A stretch of DNA of 64,000 nt. Origin: Buxus sempervirens (lineage: Eukaryota; Streptophyta; Magnoliopsida; Buxales; Buxaceae). The notes below the pieces were generated by a model. It saw only the letters and a program-made list of their open reading frames with translations. It ran no database searches and was not told the DNA's origin. Below, piece after piece: positions 22,828 through 34,696 of the stretch. The first letter of the stretch is position 1; every line of letters starts with the position of its first letter. The DNA lies in contig OX387184.1 in assembly GCA_947561395.2 (NCBI GenBank), positions 21,477,687 through 21,541,686 on the forward strand, given 5' to 3'. The translations under genes were made by a program, and so were the position numbers.

Positions 22828-25800
22828 TGTGCGCGTGGTCGCACCAGAAAATTCGGAGTTTGGATTCGCCACTGCCTGATGGGGTGCAGGCAGACACCTG
22901 GGTGCCTAGGTTTTTCTATTAAGGCTTGGTCTGCGGCTAGAGATTCTAAGAAAATTCTCGGTTGTGGTCTGGGGAAGTCCGTAGACACCCCAGTCCACCC
23001 TGTCGAATGACGAGTCCCACCTTGGTTTTGAGTCGATTTGGTTTCTCACCCAATTCCTAATCCAGCATGCACATTGGTTGAGTCTGGCGGGACCGCCTGA
23101 ATGGTGTGGGTCCCTTTACTTGATTTTATTTCCTTAACTTAGAGTGATCTGAGTCTGATCAGGCGTGCCCTGTTGGAAGGCCCGCGGATTCCTTGATGGG
23201 CTTGGCTAAGCCTACATGTTCCCTGGTGGGCCTCAGTCTATCTTGAGAGACCCTTTGGATTCTGGTCCAATGAATTGATTTTATTTGGAATTTCAGTTTG
23301 GGAATTAAGTGATTTTCATGCCAAGTGGGCCGGGATTGCTTTGTGGGCCCCATTGGTGGGCCTCACAGTGGTGGCCAAGTGACTTTGAGTTATTTTGATT
23401 AGTTTTTGCCAAAATGGACCAGGCCTTGGACTTGGGGCCCTTAGCCTGGAAATTAGGGTTTTAACCCTTCAAATTCGGTCAATGGGCTTGGCGGGCCCGA
23501 TAGGCCCTACCCGCAGTCTCGGCCAAACCATGTCTAAATCTAAGCGTGCTTCCAAAATTGGGCTTTGGTTAAGCCTCTGGTGGTATGGCTCACTCAATTG
23601 ATTTATTTACTGATTTAAAGCAAAGTGAGTTAGTCGGGCTCGGTGGGCCCCGTTGGAAGGCTCACTGGAAATCAAATTGAACCAGGCTGGTCCATGGCCC
23701 ATCTTGGGTTTCCGGTTAACCAGGAAACCCTTCTGGTTCATCCAGATTGATCAAAAATATTAGGGAAATAGCACAAAATCATGAAATAGCAAAAATGGCA
23801 TTCTGGCAGTGTAGCCGACCTGAGGTGTCGGCTACACATAACATTTCTTGTAGCCGTCAACTTAGGTCGGCTACAAACAGGACCTTGCTGATCCAACCTG
23901 AGTGGTCGGATCAGCACAGAAAGTGGTTTTTTTGGGTTTCGCCAATGGGCTTGCGTTCTTAGACTTCTTGGGAGGTTCTAGTAGTCTTGTGGGCCCCTGT
24001 GTGGGCCCACAGTGGTTCAGATGAAAGCCACTTGGCTTCTCCCAAAAGGGGGCTTCAAGACCAAGCTATGGGAGATCAATGGGGGCTCCATCTTTCTTTA
24101 TTTTGGGTAAATCCAGCAGAGGAACAGAGGTCATGTACCTCTGTTCTGGTTGTTTATGGCCAAGATAAACAGCAATCAAGACGAACAATCAAAGAAAGCA
24201 AAAAAGAAATCATTTAAAGCATGCTTCACTTGGGCACATTCCGAATCAAGATGTGCATTGTGTGTGCTTATTGCGTCTAAGAACCAAGACTGATCTGTGG
24301 GCATGCAAAATCAATGTAAATGATAGGACACATTAAGAATCTAAAGATATTCCTAGCAAGCAAACATGCACATACACCTAAAGCCCGTGTCTAAACCAAG
24401 TGGGGAGGTTTCATGTGGTCGAAAACAGCAGCCAAGGTAGGGAGAAAACCATGGTAAATCATACGAGAACCATAACCGAAGTTACATGCACACGATCCCA
24501 AAAGAAACCATAACCGGCTCATCAAACAAATGAGCATAGTATGCGTACGCACATGGAAGTAAACTAGCATGCATGATCTTAAAAATGCAACTAAAGAAAA
24601 CTAGCATGTATCACCTAAGACCTTTCACATGGCAGAATCCGTACGGCTTATTCTCATGGCCTAAACAAATACCTAAAGAAGGGAGAAGAAGGGGGATTAC
24701 GTAGGGATACAAGGGACAATCAACCATGAGGAAACATGCTTCCTCTTGAAAGAACAACGCATGCAAATAAGAAGGAAAACAGCAAGTACACCCCAAAAGT
24801 GTACAAAAGAAGCCTCTCACCCTCCCGTAGTGACATTCATACACTCATCCTTACCTCTGGTTACTACCATGCCATGAAATGGGGGCAAAAACACATACAA
24901 ACCACTTTGAAAAGTTGCCTTGGGGCATGGGAGAAACCAAACTCATGAAACATCATGAAATGCACTCATTCTTATATATGTAATGTAAAACATGTTAGGA
25001 AACAAATCCTGAGGTTTTACAACCCTTTTTGGGATGTGTTGGCACCTCCTTGCAACAAGGAAAGTAGCTGGAGCTCCTCCTTTGGCCACCAACAGCAGCT
25101 CCTCTCTTCTTGTTTGGGTGAAAAATGAAGAAGAAGAAAAAAGGAAAGTGGGGGTAGAATAGGCAAAAAAGAAGTGTTTAGGGTTTGGGGAGAAAGCTGG
25201 GGGGAAAAGGAAGGGCTTTCGTGCCTGGAACAATGGGGGGAAGACGTGGAAGCAAGCCAAGAAGAGCCAACCCCCGAAATGGAGCTGCTGTTGCCTTTTT
25301 ATAGACAACTTTTTGTATCCGGCATTTAATGTCGGATACACTATACCTCCTTTGTATCCGACATTTTATGTTGGATACACTGAACTTCCTTTGTATCCGA
25401 CATAAAATGTTGGATACAAACACAATTATTTCAAAAATTCAATTTTCTACGCGTATCTGTCAGCGAATCACCCGCAAATCTCGCGGGCAAATCTCTTGTA
25501 TCCGACAATATATGTCGGATATGAAGAAAAGCATGTGTATCCGACATATATGGTCGGATACAAGCAAGATATTTACAGATTTGCCCCTCGACTTGACCGA
25601 TTTGACCAATTCGACCGATTTGACACTTTGGGATATCTGCAGATTGCCCGCTGCGAATTTTGGTTTAGTCCCTGAGATATTTGACAAGTTTTGGATATTT
25701 AAAGATTGCCCCCTGAGATATTTTGCTGCGTTTGTAGCCACGTGTGCAGTTCTTTTGCCACGTGTGCAGCTTTTGGGTTTTGCTGCTCGGAAACTTCAAC

Positions 25801-26177
25801 AGCTCATATCTTCTTCATCTGGACTCCGATTTGGGCAAACTCAATTGCATTAGAACCGTATCGGAGTCCTCTATCCATTGGGATAAGATTAAGCAATTGA
25901 TTCGGGGTTTAGCAGAAATTCAACTTTCGGCTCCCCCTCAAGTTTGACCGGCTCATATCTTCTTCATCCGGACTCCAATTTGAGCAAACTCAGTTGCGTT
26001 AGAATCTTGTCGGAATTTCCTAATCATTAGGAAGAAGTATGGTGGCCACATTGCACTTGATCAAAAAGTCAACTTTTGTCCCCTCAAGGTTTGACTTTTC
26101 TGCTGTCTTTTAGCACTTTTTTTTTTGTTTTCTTCTTTTTTTTTCTTTTTGGTTTGATCAAAATTTGGGGGCTTACA
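22828..26177 (-). mobile_element. Nested LTR N2 inside N1
   Basis: 3.35 kb, TGTGCGCG...GGGCTTACA, with target repeats TCTGG (22823-22827) and TCTAG (26178-26182), one mismatch. The minus-strand TATA (TATAAAAAGG, 25294-25303) lies 11 bp from the first of five 25-bp palindromes. This is the same arrangement as the 7500-10691 LTR, of which it is a diverged relative. Confidence 0.82.
25315..25561. repeat. Five 25-bp palindromes in N2, 39-bp phased
   Basis: Starts at 25315, 25354 and 25393 (period 39), then 25498 and 25537 (period 39). Arms are of the GTATCCGACAT/ATGTCGGATAC type. Cluster spacing equals that of 9853-10098. Confidence 0.9.
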
Positions 26178-26792
26178 TCTAGTCTGCGGCTTATTAGAGA
26201 TCTAGCTAAGTCCTCGGTTACGTCCAAGGAAGTTCGAAGACACCCCGGCCCGTGCCCGTCGATTTGACAGGTCCCTTGGGTCTCCCTGGTTTTTTAGTCA
26301 AGTTCACCCTTTCTAGACCAGCATACCACTTTTTAGGTTTGACGAGACCTTCTGATGGTATGGGCCCCTTTTTATTTCATTTTGTATCTTTTTATTTAAG
26401 TGAGGTGGGTCGGATACGGGCCCCGTTGGAAGGTCCGTAGGATGCCAAAATTGGACTTGGGCTAGGGGCCCAATAGAGTTATTGGGTAACCCCTTCTTGG
26501 TTTGGATTTGTTTATTGAATTAATTCAACATTTTAAGGGCTTGGATTTGGCCCAATAGCACTTAAGCAAAGGCCTTGGGCCCGTTTGTTGAAAACGGGCC
26601 TGGTTTAGGCCAGTCAAAATGTGGGTCCCACTGGTGGGCCCAGGAGGTCTTGATGGGCCCAATAAGGCCCATGGTCTACAAATGGGTTTAGGATAGCCCA
26701 AACAACTTTACAAGGTTGGGTCAAGCCGGTTCGGGTCGGATTCGGGTCCAACCGGGTCAAAAAAGTTAATTTTTTAAGTTATTTTAAAATTG

Positions 26793-26895
26793 ACCGCATT
26801 TGTTATACGGTTTTGTCTGAACCGTATATACAATACGGTTCAGGCTGGACCGCATAGCAAATACGGACATGCCTGGACCGTACAACAAGTACGGT
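26793..26895. repeat. Palindrome cluster 1 in N1
   Basis: Four palindromes at 26793-26811, 26820-26840, 26850-26866 and 26877-26895 (spacing 27, 30, 27). Arms are of the CCGTAT/ATACGG type with AT-rich centres. Confidence 0.85.
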
Positions 26896-27679
26896 TTCTG
26901 TCCGATTTTGCATTTTCATGCCGATTCCAGTCGGGATCAATTTGGTTGTCTTTATGGAGCTGTCCGGTGACTTCTGTTGAGGTTCCCAGCTTTGTTACAT
27001 AAGTCCAAATGCTCCATCTTCAATCCATATCTCTTCATTTTCTTTATATTCCTCTAAGGAATTCATCTTCCTTTCTTTTTGTCCATTTACGCAGCTTGGG
27101 AGCATGTAATATTACGAGGGAAGGGAGAGAGGGAAAAAAGGATTTAGGGGATACATTTGGAGACTTAGAAGAGGACATCACCCTCTTAAAATATGCACAT
27201 AAAACAAGTTAACCAAATCATGTTATCTTATATGTTTTCTTTTACTTTAAAAGCCTACTTTCCCTTCCTTTCGCGTAGAGATACCCATTTTTCATGGGAT
27301 CTCTCATGCCATGCAAAACATAATAAACAAGTTAGAGATAATGTGACATAAGCAAAGAGAAAAGAAAAAGTCTAAAGATTTAAAACAAAAGGATTTTCAT
27401 ATATGTTAAGTAAAAGTTTACCGAGAATGCTACCGTACAACTACCTTCTTGTTTTGGCGTGTTGTGGTTCTCCGTGAGATTTCGGTAGCGCTTCCGCACT
27501 CCCGTTGATTTCCCAAAGTAGACTTGAAAAGGGGTTCTCCTACTGTGGGTGGGAAAGGATTGAAGACAAGGAGAAAGGTTGTGATCTAGGGGTATTTTGG
27601 GAATATTTTTAGGCTGACAAGGTTTCAACATAGTAGGGACGTGGCAAAACACGTAGAAGGAGAGGGGAAGGCTTGGGGG

Positions 27680-27847
27680 GACCGTATAGCAAATGCGGTC
27701 AAGGCACGACTGTATATCAAATACGGTCGCGCCGCCCTCGTGAGCGAATCGCCAGCTATCCCTCCATACGGAACGCATGTCCCGCTTCTAGAATCCATGA
27801 CTGTATTTACTATACGGTCATGTCTTGCCCGTATAGTAAATACGGTC
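27680..27847. repeat. Palindrome cluster 2 in N1
   Basis: Four 21-bp palindromes at 27680, 27708, 27799 and 27827, in two pairs each spaced 28 bp. Arms are of the GACCGTAT/ATACGGTC type. Confidence 0.85.
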
Positions 27848-29090
27848 AGGCACGTTTTTAAAGTGCCCGGATTTGAGAAATTTTATTAAATTTGATTTAT
27901 TTAAAGATTTTATTCGATTTTTTTTATTATTTTATTAAAAAATCTAAGATTTCTCATTATTAAAATATTAAAATATTAAGATATCTTTTATTAAATGCTC
28001 TTTTTATTTATTTTATTCATTTTATCAATTTATTTGGCTTCTTGCAGCTGTTTTTTGCCACATGGGCAGTTTTCTTGAAACTTCAACTGCCCATAACTTT
28101 TCCTCCGGTGTCTGATTTTAGCAAATTTAGTGTCGTTGGAATCGGCTCAGAACCCACTATCCACTGGGATCAATTTGGGCAGCTACATTGGGGTCGAGCA
28201 AAAATTCAACTTTTCACTCTCCAAAAGATTGACCGGTTCATAACTTTCTCATCCGGACTCCGATTCCAGCAAATTTAATTGCGTTAGAACCGTGTCGGAG
28301 TGCTCTTTTCAATGAGATGAAGTTTGATGGACAAATTTGTTTGAATCAAAAAGTCAATTTTTTTACCCCCTCAGGGTTTGACTTTTCATTTTTCTTCATT
28401 TTAGGGGTGCTAACACAAGGCATTCATCTCTTCATTCATAGCAACTTTCCATCTTGGGTCAGCTAAGGCTTCCTGCACACTGTTAGGAATAGGTACAGTA
28501 GATAATTGATTCACAAATGATTGATTTGATTCAGACAAATTTTTGTAAGACACATAATGACTCATGGGATATTTAACTTTACTAGAAAGTTCAGGTTCAT
28601 ATGTGGGTTTAGGAATACCTCTGGTTTGACGCTATGGCAGCTGTTTTATTGGTGGTTGAGACTCTCTATCAGGAACATCCTCAGTAGATGATTGGTGTGG
28701 TATATTGACGAGAGGCTCGCACTCGAATAAGAATGGACTGATGCCTTCTGATTGTGTTATTCCTTCTATTTCACGGATGCCTTCTGGTTGTGTTGCTCCT
28801 TCAGTTCCTGGCCATTCATCACCATTCAAATCCAGTTCAGCAATATTTTCTGTTCTTTCTGTGACAGAAGGTTCTGTTGCAACAGGTGTTGCAACATCGT
28901 TAGCACAGATCTCTCCAGCAGCAGTTTCTTCAGAGATCTGATATTCATACTGTAATAAATCATAATCTAGAGTCTGAATTTCCTTCTGGTACTCCCCCTG
29001 AAGTTCAGACTCAGATAAGAAATACATTTCATTTTCATGGAAAACCACATCCATTGTGATAAACATGCGTCTAGTTGGAGGATGATAACA

Positions 29091-29738
29091 TCAGTACCCC
29101 TTTTGGTGTATAGCATATCCAACAAAAACACATCGCAACGCTCGAGGAGCTAACTTGTTGCATTGATGTTTATAGAGATGGACAAAAGCTACACAACCAA
29201 AGACATGAGGGGGTAAATTTGGGACGCTTGTTGCACCAACAGCATTAGTATGAACTTGGAGTGATGTCCGGAAGTCAATAGAGCAAGAGGGAACTCTATT
29301 GATCAAATATGCTGCAGAAGTAAGTGCTTCTCCCCAATAGGATAATGGCATATAGGCTGCGATCAAGGAGGCACAAACAACTTCCAACAAATGTCAATTT
29401 TTTCACTCTGCAACTCCATTCTGTTGGGGTGTATTGGAACAAGTAGTTTGATGGATAGTGCCATGGGCTTGCAAAAACTGTTGAAGTTCAGAACTTTGAT
29501 ATTCTCCACCATTGTCATTCCGAAGAATCTTGACTTCTGCATTGTACTGAGTTTCAATCATTTTATGAAAATTTTGAAATAATGAGTTCACTTCACCTTT
29601 GGATTGCATTAAATACAACCAAGTCATCCTTGTACAATCATCAATAAAAGTAACAAACCAACGAGATCCTCCCAAAGTTGTGACTTTAGATGGCCCCCAG
29701 ACATCAGAATGTATCACCATAAAAGGAAGTGGACTCAA
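29091..29738 (-). pseudogene. Copia integrase region
   Basis: Contains the integrase core HSDVWGP, TFIDDCTR, DNGGEY and HQTTCSNTPQQNGVAE. Upstream, 29742-30107 holds the GAG-pre-integrase HRRLGHA motif. Part of the 20952-31659 element. Confidence 0.92.
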
Positions 29739-30302
29739 TGTTTAACTCAATGAAAATGGAGTTTGATGGCTTTTCGCCATTTCACATACATCACAATGGA
29801 AACTAGAAACATCCACTTTTGTAAATAAACTAGAAAATAATTTCCTTAAATAACCAAATGAAGCATGCCCAAGACGTCTATGCCATATCCAGATTTCAGA
29901 CATCTTCTTCTCCCCCTCATAGCCATTTACTGTGAAGATTTGTTGTAACTTGTTTGAGATTCTTGACACCAAATCCAGGTAGTATAGCTTGCCTCGTCTA
30001 ATACCACAACCAATCGTCTGCTTTGTTTGGATGTCCTTAAAAACACAACAATCAGGCCAAAAAATCACAACACAAGATAAGACTGTGGTTATTTGAGAAA
30101 TTGACAATAGGTTATATTATAAAGATGGGACAACCAAAACAGAAACTAGATTCAAAGTATCAGTGAGGGTCAAGGATCCTTCCCCAATAACTGGGGTAGT
30201 GTTACCATTGGCAGTGGAAACAATTTTCTATGAGGAGGGTTTAAGAAGTTTTACCTATCTAGAATCAAATATCATATGATCTATAGCACCAGAATCAATT
30301 AT

Positions 30303-31085
30303 CTATGCACTATTAGAAACAGGTGAAGAAATATTAAAAGCCTTACCACCGTTATCTGTAGTTGTTACTAACGCTGAGGAGGTCTGTGTTTGAACATCTG
30401 TTCCGACATCTGTTGCAACAACAGCAGCAGTTCCAGTCTTCTTCTTCCAGGCTGCACGGCTATGATCCCACCATTCTGGATATCCTACCAGTTCAAAGCA
30501 TCGACCTTTGGTATGCCCAGTCTGATTGCAATGGGTGCATTTATATGCAAACTTATCAACACCATTGGTGCGCTTTGGAGGGAAGTCTCTTCGACGGTCC
30601 TCCCGGTTGTGGGTTGGGTGGTTGCGGGTCACCATGGCTAAAGCTTCAGAATTTTCAGATTCCCCAACCAGAGTTGCTCAACGTACCACCTCTCTTCGAA
30701 TCAATGCATAGCATTCTTCCAAATCTGGAACTGGTTCTTTGCGTAGAATCTCTCCACGAACTTGATCAAATGTTGCATCCAATCCAGCAAGAAATATGTG
30801 CACCCTTAGTCGTTCAATAGACTTTTGGTATGCAATGATATCATCAGGATCCTTCATGACAACTTTATCACGATGATCCAATTCTTGGAAAACTCCGGTT
30901 AACTCTCCATAATATTCTAAGAGAGACTTTCCCTTTTGTGTGGCTGTGAATGCCTTTTGATTTAAGGCAAACACTTGCAACTCATCACTTCCATCATAGA
31001 AAGCTTTTGACAAAGCACTCCAGATTTCATAGGCAGTGGATAAGCGTAAATAACGCTTCATAATTTCTTGAGTCATGGACATCAA
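30303..31085 (-). pseudogene. Copia gag region with CCHC knuckle
   Basis: The 5' half (30678-31085) is a UBN2/retrotransposon gag-type frame (AYEIWSALSKAF, YYGELTGVFQEL). The 3' half (30303-30635) has the zinc knuckle CTHCNQTGHTKGRC and the plant Copia motif ELVGYPEWW. Part of the 20952-31659 element. Confidence 0.9.
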
Positions 31086-31358
31086 TATCCATCATTTCAC
31101 TTTCTGATTTTCAGCATACCATCTTTCATAGCCATCTTCAAATTCTGTAGGTGGCTTTGTCTTACAACGAATATAAGAGAGTTTCTCTCTTAAGAATAAT
31201 TCCAGCATTAAAAATACCTTCAGATTGAACAACAACAGGAACCGATCTTGTTTAAGATGGTTCTGACATGTTGTTGGAGGAAGAAGCCATCACGTTTGTG
31301 TTGTTGGACGTGGTGGTTCAACAACGAGCATAACGATCTGAACCAGGCTTTGATACCA

Positions 31359-31659
31359 TGATGAAAATAGAAGAATTCAGATTGATGAAAATAGAAGAAT
31401 TCAGATCTGGAGCAATAATCCTTGCTAGCTATATATTTCGTATCTTTCATGGGAGTATTACTTTACAATTTATAAGATCTCTCCTAACATGAATAAAGAA
31501 AGAAGCTATACAATCTGGAAACATTCCAGAGAAGATCTATAGCGGTACAATCAATTAGGTAACACTTCAAAATAGATCCTACAATTAAGGAACCAATTGT
31601 GTAATCGGTTAAAGAAGTAAATCTCCAGATCCTACAATTAAGGAACTAAATCTTCAACA
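31359..31659 (-). repeat. Copia 5' LTR
   Basis: 301 bp. It is longer than the 3' LTR mainly because of a 24-bp tandem duplication at its inner end (31359-31405). The primer-binding site lies directly beside it at about 31343-31358. Confidence 0.9.
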
Positions 31660-31759
31660 CTTATAAGTTCCAGAGCAAGTATCAAAACCGGAATCAAAGG
31701 ACCTGCAAACACCGGCTCTTGAAATAATAAAAGGGGAACTAAGAAAAAAAACCCCTTTC

Positions 31760-32130
31760 CCATGACCTCAGACAAAGACCCCTCTGTCAACCCCAAGCAG
31801 AGAAAAAATAAAATAATGATGGGAGAACAACACCGAATGTGAAATCGAAGTGGAAGAGGACGATTGGTGTTCTTATCAATTCCTACCGGCAGGTGCTACA
31901 GATCTAAACAGAAAGCAAGAAGGGTGTTCGTACCTTCTTCAATTTCGTTTTTGGGGTTTTTTTTTTTTTTTAACTTTCATCTTTAATTTTTTTTCCCTAG
32001 AGAACCTCTGTTAACAAAGAAGGAGAGAACGGTTTCCTCTGTGAGGTGGGATGTCCATGGCCACGTGGCTTGATCCTGTGAAGGCTTTCATATTGGGGTT
32101 GCAGATAAGGGCATCACAATACATTTGTGA
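31760..32130 (-). promoter_or_regulatory. Inverted, diverged copy of the G-box leader segment
   Basis: The reverse complement resembles 5490-5690. It has G-box GCCACGTGGC (32060-32069) with matching flanks (GACATCCCACCT) and a CACCTGCCGG leader motif. It lies about 600 bp upstream of the hexose transporter and points away from it, so it could be half of a bidirectional promoter or a relic of a gene disrupted by the Copia. Confidence 0.4.
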
Positions 32131-32292
32131 GTGTAACATCGTACAAAAGACGTGTCAACCGCTGTATTGTTAAGTTTGTTAATGTTCTTCCTGTTGGCCT
32201 TGAGTTCTAAAATGAAAACCTAAGACGAATATAATCGAATTTCCTAACCATCGAATTAATCAAAAATCAGAGAGGATATAATTCGGATTGGA

Positions 32293-32426
32293 AAATTAAT
32301 TTTTAGTGATTTTTTTAAAAATAATTAAAATTAATTTAGAGCATTGTCCTGAAGTTTAACTTTTAGTAAAACTTTATCGACATAATCAAAATTTTATTTT
32401 AATAAATTATCACTAAAAATTAATTT
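32293..32426. repeat. Short inverted repeat (possible MITE remnant)
   Basis: Perfect 18-bp arms AAATTAATTTTTAGTGAT (32293-32310) and ATCACTAAAAATTAATTT (32409-32426) enclose 98 bp of AT-rich DNA in the transporter upstream region. Confidence 0.7.
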
Positions 32427-32538
32427 CTCCAAAACTTTTTAATAAGAGTGCGCGCGTGGTAGATGATAGAGTTGTATTAGGATTTAGAAAGCTAAGCAGT
32501 TCTCTACACGAATTAGGATTATCGGTTCCTCTATAGTC

Positions 32539-32546
32539 TATAAATA
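32539..32546 (+). promoter_or_regulatory. TATA box of hexose transporter gene
   Basis: TATAAATA about 175 bp before the ATG, giving a leader of roughly 150 nt. No competing TATA is closer. Confidence 0.6.
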
Positions 32547-32618
32547 ACCACTTCCAATCTTAATTCTTAATCATCTTCTCTTATTACTTCTTTCGCTTCG
32601 TCCATTTCGTCTGCAGAT

Positions 32619-32695
32619 AGTGATCAAGAGACTTCTATTTCTTCTTTCGTCCGCAGAGATCAGTGATCAAGAGACTTCTATTTCTTCTTTCGTCC
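32619..32695 (+). repeat. 34-bp direct repeat in transporter 5' leader
   Basis: Identical 34-bp copies at 32619-32652 and 32662-32695 (period 43), starting AGTGATCAAGAGACTTC. CT-rich leader; no upstream ATG is added. Confidence 0.9.
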
Positions 32696-32721
32696 ACGAG
32701 TATTGAAGAGAGAAAGCTTCA

Positions 32722-34696
32722 ATGGAGGGCAGTGGTTATCCAGGGAAGTTAACAGCCTATGTAGTGTTCACTTGCCTCGTCGCTGGGTGTGGTGGTCTCA
32801 TCTTTGGTTATGACATCGGCATCTCCGGTAAGAAATTAATTCATACTACGTGATATATCATGGTTTTCTTGATTTTAATGGCCAATCGATCTTCTTCTTC
32901 TGATGCATGGACCCATATTTTAGATATATGGTTTTCTTGATTTTAATGGCTGATCGGTCTTCTCTTCTGATGCATGGACCCATCTTTTACATATATAGGT
33001 GGAGTGACGTCGATGGCTCCTTTTCTTCTGAAGTTCTTTCCTTCGGTTTACCGAAAGGAGGAACTCGACCAGTCCACGAACCAGTACTGCAAGTTCGACA
33101 GTCAGATCCTCACATTGTTTACCTCGTCGCTCTACATCGCCGCTCTTATAGCGTCCTTGTTCGCGTCAACCGTAACCAGAAAACTCGGAAGGAGACCTTC
33201 CATGCTCTTCGGTGGTATCACTTTTCTTATCGGAGCAGCCATTAACGCCGGCGCTGTACATATTTCCATGCTCATCATCGGTCGAACTCTACTGGGTATT
33301 GGTGTTGGTTTCTCCAGTCAGGTATCCATCTTGGTTTTTTTTTTTTTTTTTTCAAATTTCCGCTTTTGATTTAAAGCTATATCTACTTAAACAACTACTT
33401 TCATGCAAAAAAAATATTCTCAAAGAGTTTAAGGCGCCATAGTTTCGTATTAGGGTTTTGTTCAGATTCAGAATTCAATAACTGTACGTTTATTTGTTTA
33501 CAGTCGGCGCCTCTTTACATCTCTGAGATGGCGCCCTACAAGAGACGTGGAGCACTCAACATCATCTTCCAGTTATCCATCACGGTTGGAATCTTCTTAG
33601 CCGAGATCATAAACTACTTCACCGCTCAGATCAAGGGTGGTTGGGGATGGCGGTTGAGCTTGGGTGGCGCCGCCGTACCGGCGCTGCTCGTCATCGTCGG
33701 AAGCTATTTTCTTCCAGACACTCCGAACTCCATGATCGAGAGGGGGGAATATGCCAAGGCCGAAGAGATGCTTAAACGCGTTCGAGGCACCCCAAATGTT
33801 GAGCGTGAATTCAATGACCTGGTTGCAGCCAGTAACGCATCAAGAGAAGTGGAGCATCCATGGAGGAACCTCTTGGAAAGGAAGTACAGGCCTCACTTCA
33901 CCATGTCCTTACTGATTCCTTTCTTCCAGCAACTCACCGGCATTAACGTCATCATGTTCTACGCTCCTGTGCTCTTCAGGACAATGGGGTTCGGCAGTAA
34001 TGCCTCTCTCATGTCCTCAGTTGTAACTGGCTTAGTCAATGTCGTCGCTACAATTGTTTCGATTGTTCTTTCTGATAAGAAAGGGAGAAGATTTCTTTTC
34101 CTGGAAGGCGGAATCCAAATGTTCATCTGTCAGGTAAAATCAATCATGAACTCCTTCATCCCTTCTTAATTCAATCAATCAAAACTGTTAATTAATGAAT
34201 TACTTCAATTCATCTACAGTCATGTGTTTAATTTAATTTCTTGTTGCAGGCCATCATCACTGTTCTGATTGCCATAAAATTCGGGGTGAGCGGCAAAGTT
34301 ACAGACATTCCGACGGGTTACGCGTCGGGCATGGTGGTGGTCATCTGCCTGTATGTTGCAGCTTATGCTTGGTCATGGGGTCCTCTTGGATGGTTGGTGC
34401 CGAGCGAGATCTTCCCGCTTGAGATCCGATCAGCTGCTCAAAGCATCAATGTATCGGTGAATATGTTCTTCACCTTCGCAGTTGCGCAGACGTTTCTGAG
34501 CATGCTGTGTCATCTCAAGTTCGGGCTGTTCATCTTCTTTGGGGCTTTTGTTGCCGTGATGACCGTTTTTATCTACTTCTTTATGCCGGAGACCAAGAAC
34601 GTGCCAATTGAAGAGATGCTGAACGTTTGGAAGCAGCACTGGTATTGGAAAAAATATGTTACCGAAGAAGATGATTGCAGACGAGTGAAAGTATAG
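32722..34696 (+). CDS. Sugar transport protein (STP-type H+/hexose symporter)
   Basis: Plasma-membrane monosaccharide/proton symporter of the MFS sugar porter family. Exons 32722-32827, 32999-33321, 33504-34133 and 34250-34696 have GT-AG borders and sum to 1506 nt (501 aa plus stop), near the usual STP length. Visible features: [17 protein letters not shown] in TM1 with the proton-coupling Asp31; Cys66 and Cys440 at the places of the STP lid disulfide; RKLGRRP loop signature; [34 protein letters not shown] sugar-binding helix; [23 protein letters not shown] near the end. The start is the first ATG after the leader and fits the family N-terminus. The frame is intact with no damaged motif. It is single in this window, but a further copy may lie beyond 64000 if the duplication unit is 44.9 kb. 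STP subtype not assigned. Confidence 0.95.
32862..32997 (+). repeat. 68-bp tandem duplication in transporter intron 1
   Basis: Two similar copies, 32862-32929 and 32930-32997. The used acceptor AG (32997-32998) ends the second copy. The first copy has an AG at the end of ATTTTAG (about 32921-32922), a possible competing acceptor. Confidence 0.85.

Larger units (their letters stand above)
22707..28415 (-). mobile_element. Nested LTR N1 in Copia (itself interrupted)
   Basis: Begins TGTGCGCACC and ends GGTGCTAACA on the plus strand, with near-identical target repeats CGAGG (22702-22706) and CAAGG (28416-28420). Its own sequence is 22707-22827 plus 26178-28415, about 2.36 kb; N2 fills the gap. 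It carries two clusters of 17-21-bp palindromes with ACCGTAT/ATACGGT arms (26793-26895 and 27680-27847). No coding domain is seen, so it is probably a solo LTR of the same broad family as 7500-10691. Confidence 0.8.
20952..31659 (-). mobile_element. Ty1/Copia retrotransposon with nested LTRs
   Basis: Flanked by CTTAT (20947-20951, 31660-31664). The 5' LTR is 31359-31659 and the 3' LTR is 20952-21224. The primer-binding site next to the 5' LTR reads TGGTATCAAAGCCTGG, close to initiator-Met tRNA. A polypurine tract abuts the 3' LTR (21225 on). Parts in Copia order, minus strand: gag 30678-31085, CCHC knuckle 30303-30635, protease/integrase 29091-30107, reverse transcriptase 22030-22626, RNase H 21424-21885. 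It is interrupted between integrase and RT by the nested LTRs at 22707-28415; without them it is about 5.0 kb. The element is broken, with several disruptions. LTRs differ by about 5% by eye. The insertion is shared with copy B. Confidence 0.92.

Noticed and set aside
30362-30820. Plus-strand frame of 152 codons opposite Copia gag
   Set aside because: Antisense shadow of the gag/zinc-knuckle frame on the minus strand.
34430-34639. Minus-strand frame in transporter exon 4
   Set aside because: Shadow of the real exon; no family signal.
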